Assembly (NCBI GenBank): GCA_030684775.1
Contig: JAUXXW010000102.1
Coordinates: forward strand, 1 to 40,195
Direction of reading: 5' to 3'
Length of the DNA stretch: 40,195 nt
Source: Pseudomonadota bacterium
Lineage (GTDB): Bacteria > Pseudomonadota > Gammaproteobacteria > Burkholderiales > Thiobacillaceae
A program made the position numbers and the translations under genes. Position 1 is the stretch's first letter, and each line of letters begins with the position of its first letter. Shown piece after piece: positions 33,346 through 40,195 of the stretch. The notes below the pieces were generated by a model. The model saw nothing but the letters and a program-made list of their open reading frames with translations, searched no databases and had not been told where the DNA came from.

Positions 33346-35718
33346 ATGATGCGCCTGCGCGCCTGGATCTGGCTGGCTTGCGCCGCGCTGCTGTTGGCGG
33401 TGACGGTGGCGCGTTTCGTGCCGGAGCCGCCGATCGAAACCGACTTGCTGGCCTTGTTGCCACCTACCGAACGCAATCCCCTGGCGGAACAGGCCGCCAC
33501 GCGACTGGGGCGGCTGACCGGCGAGCGGGCGGTGTTTCTGGTCGGCCTGCCAGACAGTAAAACGAATGGCGCGGATGCGCGCGCCGCCGCCAGCCTGCTG
33601 GCCGCGCGGCTGGAAGATGGCAAGACTTTCAAGAAGATCGTCACCCGCATTCCCGCCCCCGACCCGGCGGCCCTGCTGGATCTGTATATCCCGCATCGAA
33701 TGGGCCTGATCGCGCCGGAACTGCGCGGCGAGACATTCTCGCCGGACAACCTGGCGGCGCGACTGGATGCCCGCCTGGCCAGCCCCTTCGGCGGCGGCGG
33801 CGCGCTGCCGCTGGCGACCGACCCCTTCGGCCTGTTCGATGCCTGGCTACAGTCCCTGCCCTACCGGCAATTCCGCCTTACGCTGGAGGATGGCTGGCTG
33901 ACCGTTCGCGAGAGTGGCGGGATGACCTGGGTACTGGTCAGCGGCGAACTGGCCGGGTCGGCTTTCGCCCCCGTCGTGCAACAAGGTTTGCAGGCCAGGC
34001 TGCCGGCGGCGGAAGCGGAAATGCGGCGACGCTGGCCCGGCGTCCAGGTGCTGCGCGCCGGCGCGGTGTTTCACGCGACGGCGGCGCGCGCGAGCGCGGA
34101 ACGGGAGATGCATGTGATCGGCGTCGGCTCGCTGCTCGGCATCGTCCTGCTGCTGCTGCTGGCCTATCGCTCCGCCGGCCCGCTGGCGCTGGGGCTGCTC
34201 TCGGTCGGGGTCGGCATCTGCGCGGCGGTGCTGACCACCACCTGGGTGTTCGGCCGCCTGCACCTGATGACCCTGGTCTTCGGCGCCAGCCTGATCGGCG
34301 AGGCCATCGACTACGCCATCCAGTACTTCTCCGCGCGCCTGGGCGCCGGGCCGGAGTGGGATGCGCGGCGCGGCCTGGCGACGGTGTTCCCGGCATTGGC
34401 CGTGGCCCTGGCGACCAGCGTGGTGGGTTATGCCGCGCTTTCCTTCACGCCCTTCCCCGCCATGCGCCAGATCGCGGTATTCGCCATCAGCGGTCTCGCC
34501 GCCGCCTGGCTCACCGTGGTGCTGGTGTTGCCCTGGTGGCTGGCGCGGCCGCAAACCTGGACACCAGGCCGGCTGCTGGCGTTACCGGGGCGGTGGCTGA
34601 ATCTCTGGCGCGCCCATGTGACACCACGCGCCTTCCTGGTCTTTACCGGTCTGGCCTTGCTGGTGGCGGTTTCAGGTGGCGCGCGCTTGACCGCCGATGA
34701 CGACATTCGCCAACTGATCCAGTCGCCACCCGACCTGACCGCGCAGGAACGCCAGTTGCGCGCGCTCACCGGCCTGGAAGCGGGCAGCCAGTTTTTCCTG
34801 ATCGAAGGCGACAGCCCGGAACAGGTACTGCAACGCGAGGAAGCCCTGGCTTCGTTACTGGCCGACCGGGGTATCGAGTTGCAAGGCCTCTCTCGCTTCG
34901 TGCCCTCCTGCCGACAACAGCAACACGACCACCAGCGCCTGCGCGACGCACTGCCCGCCGCCCGCCAGGTGCTGGAGGACGCAGGATTCCGCGCGGAAGC
35001 GATCGCCGATTGGAGCAAACAGATTGGCACTGCCCCCGGCGACTGCCTTGCCCCTCAAGCCTGGCTGGACTCACCACTTTCAACCCCTTTCCGCCATCTC
35101 TGGCTGGGACAGGCCAACATGGAGACCGGGGTTGCCACCGGGGTTGCAACACTCGCACTGCCTTCCGGCTACCAGGAAGTCACGGCGCTGACCGAGGCAA
35201 GCCGTGGCCTGCCCGGCGTGACTCTGGTCGACAAGCCCGGCGCGGTGTCGCGTTTGTTCGCGGAATACCGCCGTCTCGGCATCTACGTGATTGCCGCCGC
35301 CACCCTGCTGATCTTCGCCGTCCTGGCCTGGCGCTATGGCCCGCGCGGCGCCGTGGCGGTGCTGGCGCCGGTGCTGCTGGCGCAGGCGCTGACCCTGGGG
35401 TTGCTCGGCCATGCCGGCGTGGTGCTGAACCTGTTCAACCTGCTGGCATTGCTGCTGGTGTTGGGGGTGGGCATCAATTACGCCATCTTCCTGTTCGAGG
35501 GCGCGCGCGGCGAGCCGGGGCAACAACCGGCCTCGCGGGAGGCCGCCGCCCTGCTCGGCGTCGCCCTGTCGGCAGCCACCACGCTGCTGTCCTTCGGACT
35601 ACTCAGCCTGTCTTCCATGCCGGCTCTGGCCGGATTCGGCATCACCCTCGCGTTGGGCGTCGGGATCGCGGTGTTGCTGGCGCCGGCGGTGCTGGTACTG
35701 GCGCGGAGATCATCATGA
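33346..35718 (+). CDS. MMPL/RND-type exporter
   Basis: This 790 aa inner-membrane transporter has the two-fold MMPL layout: one helix at the start, a periplasmic loop, a block of about five helices (residues 255-430), a second loop and a second block of helices (residues 640-785). Signature segments are FGASLIGEAIDYAIQYFSA and LLLVLGVGINYAIFLFEG, with acidic and polar residues in the helices. In APE clusters it is thought to export the polyene or its lipid conjugate to the periplasm. The start is ATG at 33346 or 33349; a repeat adjoins it. Confidence 0.92.
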   Translation: MMRLRAWIWLACAALLLAVTVARFVPEPPIETDLLALLPPTERNPLAEQAATRLGRLTGERAVFLVGLPDSKTNGADARAAASLLAARLEDGKTFKKIVTRIPAPDPAALLDLYIPHRMGLIAPELRGETFSPDNLAARLDARLASPFGGGGALPLATDPFGLFDAWLQSLPYRQFRLTLEDGWLTVRESGGMTWVLVSGELAGSAFAPVVQQGLQARLPAAEAEMRRRWPGVQVLRAGAVFHATAARASAEREMHVIGVGSLLGIVLLLLLAYRSAGPLALGLLSVGVGICAAVLTTTWVFGRLHLMTLVFGASLIGEAIDYAIQYFSARLGAGPEWDARRGLATVFPALAVALATSVVGYAALSFTPFPAMRQIAVFAISGLAAAWLTVVLVLPWWLARPQTWTPGRLLALPGRWLNLWRAHVTPRAFLVFTGLALLVAVSGGARLTADDDIRQLIQSPPDLTAQERQLRALTGLEAGSQFFLIEGDSPEQVLQREEALASLLADRGIELQGLSRFVPSCRQQQHDHQRLRDALPAARQVLEDAGFRAEAIADWSKQIGTAPGDCLAPQAWLDSPLSTPFRHLWLGQANMETGVATGVATLALPSGYQEVTALTEASRGLPGVTLVDKPGAVSRLFAEYRRLGIYVIAAATLLIFAVLAWRYGPRGAVAVLAPVLLAQALTLGLLGHAGVVLNLFNLLALLLVLGVGINYAIFLFEGARGEPGQQPASREAAALLGVALSAATTLLSFGLLSLSSMPALAGFGITLALGVGIAVLLAPAVLVLARRSS

Positions 35719-36260
35719 AAATAGCGTCAATCCTTCTCTTGTTGATCTCCCTCGCCGGCTGCGCCAGCCCGCGCTGCCCGGACATTCCCGGCGGCCCCCG
35801 TTACTGCCTGCAAGCGACCTCGGCGGTGCCGCCTTTCGTTGCCTTGCAGGACATCCGCATCCAGCGCGGCAAGCTCGACGAACGCCTGATCGCGCAACTG
35901 GAAGTGGATGCGAACAACATGAATCTGGCCGGCCTGACGCCGATGGGACAAAAGGTGCTGGAGGCGCGCTTCGACAACGAGGTCGCCACCGCCGACAGCC
36001 TTGCCGGCGACCGCTTCGACGCGCGCGCGCTGCTCTCCCTGGTGCAGATCGCGGTGTGGCCGGCGGCCAGCGTGCGCGCCGGCCTCGGCGACGATTGGGA
36101 ATTGCTGGAAACGCCCGCCCTTCGCCGTCTGCTGCGCGATGGCGCCTCCATTGTGGAAGTGGCGCGGATCGGCGAACCGCCAGCTTATCGACAACTGGAC
36201 ATCCGCCTGCCCGACGCGGGCTTGTCGCTGACCGTGCGGGCGATCGAGGAGGAGGAATGA
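35715..36260 (+). CDS. DUF3261 lipoprotein of APE clusters
   Basis: This 181 aa lipoprotein has a signal and lipobox LAGC (Cys16). The rest matches the DUF3261 type (VALQDIRIQRGKLDERLIAQ and LLSLVQIAVWPAASVRAGLG), known from aryl polyene clusters. It is probably an outer-membrane lipoprotein that accepts or anchors the pigment. Function is inferred only from context. The ATG overlaps the exporter stop by four bases. Two palindromes follow it. Confidence 0.85.
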   Translation: MKIASILLLLISLAGCASPRCPDIPGGPRYCLQATSAVPPFVALQDIRIQRGKLDERLIAQLEVDANNMNLAGLTPMGQKVLEARFDNEVATADSLAGDRFDARALLSLVQIAVWPAASVRAGLGDDWELLETPALRRLLRDGASIVEVARIGEPPAYRQLDIRLPDAGLSLTVRAIEEEE

Positions 36261-36272
36261 GCAAGAAAGTAG

Positions 36273-36365
36273 GGTGCGCCGCGCGCACCAGTCGTGTAGC
36301 GCCGGTGTCTCGCCGGCTCGTAACCGGCAATCAGACCCACGAAGCCGGCTGGAAGCCGGCGCTAC
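36273..36365. repeat. Tandem palindromic repeats before the ketosynthase gene
   Basis: Two elements lie side by side: GGTGCGC-CGC-GCGCACC (36273-36289, a perfect 7-base stem) and a longer imperfect one (36296-36365) whose ends GTAGCGCCGG and CCGGCGCTAC are complementary. The second shares the gtagcgc...gcgctac ends with the repeat at 28481. They separate DUF3261 from the next gene and leave no Shine-Dalgarno site before its ATG. Confidence 0.75.
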
Positions 36366-36378
36366 AGGTCGCGCCACG

Positions 36379-37563
36379 ATGATTCCCGTCTATATCTCCG
36401 CCCTCGGCCTGGTCAACGCCCTCGGCAACAGCCGCGAGGAAGTGCGCGAGCGTCTACTGGCCGGCGACGGTTCCGGCATGGTTCGCGAAAGCGGCTGGCT
36501 GACCTCCGGTGAAGAAGCGCTGGTCGGCAAGGTGCGGGGTGAACTGCCCACGCTGCCCGAACATCTGGCCCGTTACGACTGCCGCAACAACCGCCTGCTG
36601 CTGGCCGCCCTGGCGCAGATCGGCGAGCAAGTCGAACAGGCCATCGAGCGTTATGGGCGCGCCCGCGTCGGCGTCGTGCTGGGCACCAGCACTTCCGGCA
36701 TCGCCGAGGGCGAGGCGGCCATCGCCGCGCTAGATCGTGACGGCGCCATGCCGGCCAGATTCGACTACGCCCGCCAGGAGATCGGCACGGCGGCGCCTTT
36801 CCTGGCCCGCCATCTCGGCCTACTGGGGCCGGCCTACACGGTCTCCACCGCCTGCACTTCCAGCGCCAAGGCCCTGGTTTCGGCCCGCCTGCTGCTGGCG
36901 GCGGGGGTTTGCGACGCGGTGCTGGCCGGCGGCGTCGACAGCCTCTGCCGGCTCACCGTGAGCGGTTTCACGGCGCTGGAATCGGTCAGCCCGGAACGCT
37001 GCAACCCGATGAGCGCCAACCGTCGCGGCATCAATATCGGCGAGGGCGCGGCCCTGTTTTTGCTGACCCGAGAGACGGCGGCCATCGCCCTGCTCGGCCA
37101 CGGCGAATCCAGCGACGCCCACCACATCTCGGCGCCGCACCCCGAGGGCCTGGGCGCGGAAGCGGCGATGCGCGCGGCGCTTGGCGATGCCGGCCTGGAG
37201 CCGACCGACATCGCCTACGTCAATCTGCATGGCACCGCCACAGTCAAGAACGATGAAATGGAAAGCCGCGCCATGCGCCGGGTTTTCCCCTCGAACACCC
37301 CGGCCAGCTCCACCAAGCCGCTGAGCGGCCACACCCTGGGCGCGGCCGGCGCCACTGAAATTGCCTTCTGCTGGCTGGCCCTTACGGACGATAATGCACG
37401 CCTGCCGCCGCACGTCTGGGATGGCGTCGCCGATCCGGCGCTGCCCCCCCTGCGCTTGGCGCGGCTGGGAGAACGCATGCGGTCGGAGAAGCCGCGCGTA
37501 ATGATGAGCAATGGGTTTGCCTTCGGCGGCAGCAATGTCAGTCTGATCATTGGAGAGCGGTAG
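36379..37563 (+). CDS. apeO: Ketosynthase ApeO-like
   Basis: This 394 aa thiolase-fold condensing enzyme has a complete Cys-His-His site: Cys159 (STACTSSA), His284 (NLHGTATVKND) and His318 (KPLSGHTLGAAG). In the E. coli APE system the corresponding ApeO forms a heterodimer with a chain-length-factor-like ApeC; here a matching half lies at 23398. It would extend the polyene chain on ACP by two carbons per cycle. The open frame continues upstream into the repeats, but the ATG at 36379 matches the family start. Confidence 0.9.
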   Translation: MIPVYISALGLVNALGNSREEVRERLLAGDGSGMVRESGWLTSGEEALVGKVRGELPTLPEHLARYDCRNNRLLLAALAQIGEQVEQAIERYGRARVGVVLGTSTSGIAEGEAAIAALDRDGAMPARFDYARQEIGTAAPFLARHLGLLGPAYTVSTACTSSAKALVSARLLLAAGVCDAVLAGGVDSLCRLTVSGFTALESVSPERCNPMSANRRGINIGEGAALFLLTRETAAIALLGHGESSDAHHISAPHPEGLGAEAAMRAALGDAGLEPTDIAYVNLHGTATVKNDEMESRAMRRVFPSNTPASSTKPLSGHTLGAAGATEIAFCWLALTDDNARLPPHVWDGVADPALPPLRLARLGERMRSEKPRVMMSNGFAFGGSNVSLIIGER

Positions 37564-38016
37564 ATGTATCCCCCCAGATTTCCCGCAATCGAGGAATTGC
37601 TGACGCATCGCGGCAACATGCTGCTGATCGACCGCGTTATTGGTTTTGACGCGGACGGCGTCCAGGTCGAGGCCCGCGTCGATGGCGAGGCCTGGTACGC
37701 CGATGCGGATGGGGCGATGCCGGCCTGGATCGGCATCGAGTTGATGGCCCAGGCCATCGCCGCGCTGGTCGGCCTCGCCGCCCGAGAAAAAGGCCTGCCG
37801 CCGAAACAAGGGCTGCTCCTCGGCACACGCGGTTTCACCGCGAGCGTGCCGGCATTTAGTCGAAATACAACCCTGGTGGTGTCGGCCAGCGAGGTGTTTC
37901 AGGAAACAAATGGGCTGGCCGCTTTCGACGCCCGCATCGAACAGGCGGGAGAGACCGTGGCGGAGGCCACGCTGAAAGTGTTTGAACCAGCGGATTTCAA
38001 AGTGATCGTGGAGTAG
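37564..38016 (+). CDS. apeP: Hotdog dehydratase ApeP-like
   Basis: This 150 aa hotdog protein belongs to the ApeP/FabZ-like dehydratase family: FPAIEELLTHRGNMLLIDRV near the start and the active-site helix WIGIELMAQAIAALVG. In E. coli it forms a heterocomplex with ApeI that dehydrates the 3-hydroxyacyl-ACP. The start directly follows the preceding TAG and has GGAGAG upstream. The ketoreductase gene starts on its stop codon. Confidence 0.9.
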   Translation: MYPPRFPAIEELLTHRGNMLLIDRVIGFDADGVQVEARVDGEAWYADADGAMPAWIGIELMAQAIAALVGLAAREKGLPPKQGLLLGTRGFTASVPAFSRNTTLVVSASEVFQETNGLAAFDARIEQAGETVAEATLKVFEPADFKVIVE

Positions 38017-38765
38017 TGAAAGTGACAGAGAAGGCGAACGAGAAAAAACGTGTCCTAGTAACCGGCTCCAGCCGAGGCATAGGCAGGGAAATCGCGCTGC
38101 AACTCGCGCGTGACGGTTTCGCCGTGACGGTGCATTGCCGCAAGAGCCGCGCGGAAGCCGAGGCGGTCGTGAATGAGATCAAGGCCGACGGTGGCCAGGC
38201 CGATCTGCTGTTTTTCGATGTCACCGACCGTGCCGGCACGCGCCAGACGCTGGAAGACGCCGTCGCGGTGCATGGCGCCTTCTGGGGCCTGGTGGTCAAC
38301 GCCGGCATCGCCCGTGATGGCGCGTTCCCCGCCCTCACCGCGGAAGACTGGGACGAGGTCATCGATACCGGGCTCAATGGCTTCTTCAACATCACCCAGC
38401 CCCTGGTCATGCCGCTGGTGCGCATGAAAAAAGGCGGGCGCATCGTGGTCATGACCTCGGTTTCCGGCGTCATCGGCAACCGCGGCCAAGTCAACTACAG
38501 CGCCGCCAAGGCCGGCCTGATCGGCGCCGCCAAGGCGTTGGCGGTGGAACTGGCGAGCCGGGGCATCACCGTCAACTGCGTCGCGCCCGGCCTGATCGAC
38601 ACAGACATGGTGAAAAATCTCCCGCTCGACGAGGCGCTGAAAATGGTGCCGTTGAACCGCCTGGGCAAACCGGAAGAAGTCGCCGCCGTGGTCGCGTTTC
38701 TCATGTCGCCGGGCGCCGCTTACGTCACCCGCCAGGTCATCGGCGTCAACGGGGGAATCGTCTGA
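38016..38765 (+). CDS. apeQ: 3-ketoacyl-ACP reductase ApeQ (FabG-like)
   Basis: This 249 aa short-chain dehydrogenase reduces the 3-ketoacyl-ACP intermediate with NADPH. The cofactor motif TGSSRGIG lies at residues 16-23, NAGI follows at about 95-98, and the catalytic set is Ser148, Tyr161 and Lys165 (VNYSAAKAG). It starts with GTG, with GGAG five bases upstream. The stop overlaps the start of the last ketosynthase. Confidence 0.93.
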   Translation: MKVTEKANEKKRVLVTGSSRGIGREIALQLARDGFAVTVHCRKSRAEAEAVVNEIKADGGQADLLFFDVTDRAGTRQTLEDAVAVHGAFWGLVVNAGIARDGAFPALTAEDWDEVIDTGLNGFFNITQPLVMPLVRMKKGGRIVVMTSVSGVIGNRGQVNYSAAKAGLIGAAKALAVELASRGITVNCVAPGLIDTDMVKNLPLDEALKMVPLNRLGKPEEVAAVVAFLMSPGAAYVTRQVIGVNGGIV

Positions 38766-39988
38766 TGCGCCGCGTCGTCGTCACCGGCATGGCCGGCATC
38801 ACCTCGCTGGGCGACACCTGGCCCGAAATCGAAGCGAATCTGCGCGCCGGCCGCACCGGCATCCGCCAGATGCCGGACTGGGAGCGCTTCGGCGACCTCA
38901 ATACCCGCCTCGGCGGCCCGGTCGAGCACTTCACCACCCCCGCCCATTACCCGCGCCGCATGGTCCGCTCGATGGGCCGTGTCGCCCTGTTGTCGGTGCG
39001 CGCCACGGAAATGGCCCTGACTGACGCCGGACTGATCGAAGACCTCACAATCCGCGACGGAAAAATGGGCATCGCCTACGGCTCCTCGGCGGGCAGCATG
39101 GAACCGCTGCGGGCGTTCGGCCAGATGCTGGAGACCGGCAGCATGCTGGGCGTCACTTCCACCAGCTACATCCAGATGATGAGCCACACCAGCGCGGTCA
39201 ATATCGGCCTGTTCTTCGGCCTCAAGGGCCGCATCATTCCCACCAGCAGCGCCTGCACCTCGGGCAGCCAGGCCATCGGCTACGCCTATGAAGCCATCCG
39301 CTTCGGCCGCCAGGACCTGATGGTCGCAGGCGGCGCGGAAGAACTCTCCGCCCTGGATGCCGCCGTGTTCGACACCCTGTTCGCCACCAGCACCCAAAAC
39401 GACACCCCGGAACGCACCCCGCGCCCCTTCGACACCACCCGCGACGGCCTGGTGGTGGGCGAAGGCGCGGCCACCCTGATCCTGGAAGAACGGGAACACG
39501 CCCTCGCCCGCAGCGCCACGATCTACGCCGAAATCGTCGGCTTCGCCTGCAACTCCGACGGCGCCCACATCACCCAACCGGAAGCCGCGACCATGGCCAC
39601 CGCGATGCGCCTCGCCCTGAGCGACGCCGGCCTGAAGGCTGCGGCCATCGGCTATGTCAACGCCCACGGCACCGCCACTGATCGCGGCGACATCGCGGAA
39701 ACCCAGGCCACCGCCGAAGTCCTCGGCCGGGTGCCCATCGCCTCCCTGAAGGGCCACTTCGGCCACACCCTGGGTGCCTGTGGCGCCATCGAAGCCTGGC
39801 TGGCCATCGAAATGATGCGCAATGGTTGGTTCGCCCCGACCGCGAATCTGGAGAACGTAGACCCGAATTGCGGCGAGTTGGACTACCTGACAGGCATTGG
39901 ACGGGAAATGCGGGTGGAATATCTCATGAGCAATAATTTTGCGTTTGGGGGGATCAATACATCGCTGATATTCAGGAGGAATGAATAA
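38765..39988 (+). CDS. apeR: Ketosynthase ApeR-like
   Basis: This 407 aa condensing enzyme has a complete active site: Cys164 (SSACTSGSQA), His301 (VNAHGTATDRGD) and His334 (KGHFGHTLGACG). In the E. coli cluster ApeR is a second ketosynthase, active as a homodimer, proposed to make early extensions or supply a fatty acyl part. It is the last gene of the cluster; a large palindrome follows. Confidence 0.92.
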   Translation: MRRVVVTGMAGITSLGDTWPEIEANLRAGRTGIRQMPDWERFGDLNTRLGGPVEHFTTPAHYPRRMVRSMGRVALLSVRATEMALTDAGLIEDLTIRDGKMGIAYGSSAGSMEPLRAFGQMLETGSMLGVTSTSYIQMMSHTSAVNIGLFFGLKGRIIPTSSACTSGSQAIGYAYEAIRFGRQDLMVAGGAEELSALDAAVFDTLFATSTQNDTPERTPRPFDTTRDGLVVGEGAATLILEEREHALARSATIYAEIVGFACNSDGAHITQPEAATMATAMRLALSDAGLKAAAIGYVNAHGTATDRGDIAETQATAEVLGRVPIASLKGHFGHTLGACGAIEAWLAIEMMRNGWFAPTANLENVDPNCGELDYLTGIGREMRVEYLMSNNFAFGGINTSLIFRRNE

Positions 39989-40084
39989 CCACACGGAGCC
40001 GGCCTCATTACCCATACGAAACCGGTGTAATCGGCGGATATGCCGCGCATGTCCACCACTACCAAACCAAAACGAAGTGCCGTA

Positions 40085-40151
40085 GGTTGGGCAAAGCGAA
40101 GCGTGCCCAACATTGCGACGGTTCGTTGGGCACGCTTCGCTTTGCCCAACC
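40085..40151. repeat. Perfect 27-base inverted repeat at the end of the APE cluster
   Basis: Arms at 40085-40111 and 40125-40151 are perfectly complementary, with a 13-base loop. They contain gttgggcaaagcgaagcg, a core common in proteobacterial intergenic repeats. The hairpin lies about 95 bases after the last ketosynthase stop and could serve as a transcription or mRNA-end barrier. There is no T-run. Confidence 0.85.
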
Positions 40152-40195
40152 AACGGCTGGCTCAGGAATCCTGGAGTTATTAGGGTGTAACAACG

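Noticed and set aside
1-40195. CRISPR arrays, tRNA and rRNA genes
   Set aside because: No regularly spaced direct repeats, cloverleaf-type sequences or rRNA stretches were seen; the repeats present are inverted, not CRISPR-like.

Overview
The window looks like chromosomal DNA of a betaproteobacterium, perhaps Rhodocyclales or Nitrosomonadales. The evidence is the high GC content, the alaC-hom-thrC threonine block, the divergent yciB-yciI-bolA-ppiC and rnm-yciO-M50 protease-trpS blocks, a periplasmic nitrate reductase operon, and many intergenic palindromic repeats of types seen in beta- and gammaproteobacteria. The genus cannot be fixed from the sequence alone.

Bases 1-6150 (minus strand) read alaC, hom and the start of thrC. 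Two accessory genes, an AAA ATPase and a TPR protein resembling a split STAND-type module, sit between hom and thrC. Bases 6260-8007 hold a Mth938-like protein, a Crp/Fnr regulator and a HAD nucleotidase. Bases 8309-12181 (minus) read rnm, yciO, hicA, hicB, an M50 protease and trpS, so a HicAB toxin-antitoxin pair lies inside a housekeeping operon. Bases 12278-14324 (plus) read yciB, yciI, bolA and a parvulin isomerase. A CbpA-type co-chaperone and a stand-alone hfq follow, transcribed divergently.

Bases 15684-22489 form a nitrate-respiration island: napD-napA-napG-napH-napB on the minus strand, a ModE-like winged-helix gene downstream, and a divergent DNR-type Crp/Fnr regulator. A near-consensus FNR/DNR box lies between napD and the regulator. 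No napC, napE or napF is present, so quinol electrons would have to enter through NapGH.

Bases 22497-39988 are an aryl polyene (APE) pigment cluster: a divergent phosphopantetheinyl transferase, then about 20 tightly packed plus-strand genes. They encode a chain-length-factor-like subunit, two ACPs, an aryl-acid ligase, two hotdog dehydratases, a ketoreductase, two complete ketosynthases, two acyltransferases, a glycosyltransferase, a MIO-type aromatic ammonia-lyase, a thioesterase, and LolA-like, MMPL-exporter and lipoprotein genes. Together they would deaminate an aromatic amino acid, activate the arylacrylate, extend it as a conjugated polyene on ACP, and move the product to the outer membrane. 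No O- or C-methyltransferase and no cluster-specific regulator is present.

A recurring theme is insertion of unrelated palindromic repeats at gene joints. They lie next to start codons (MMPL gene, second ketosynthase), form the stop codon of the TPR gene, occupy the napA-napG gap, and appear to encode an N-terminal extension of NapH.
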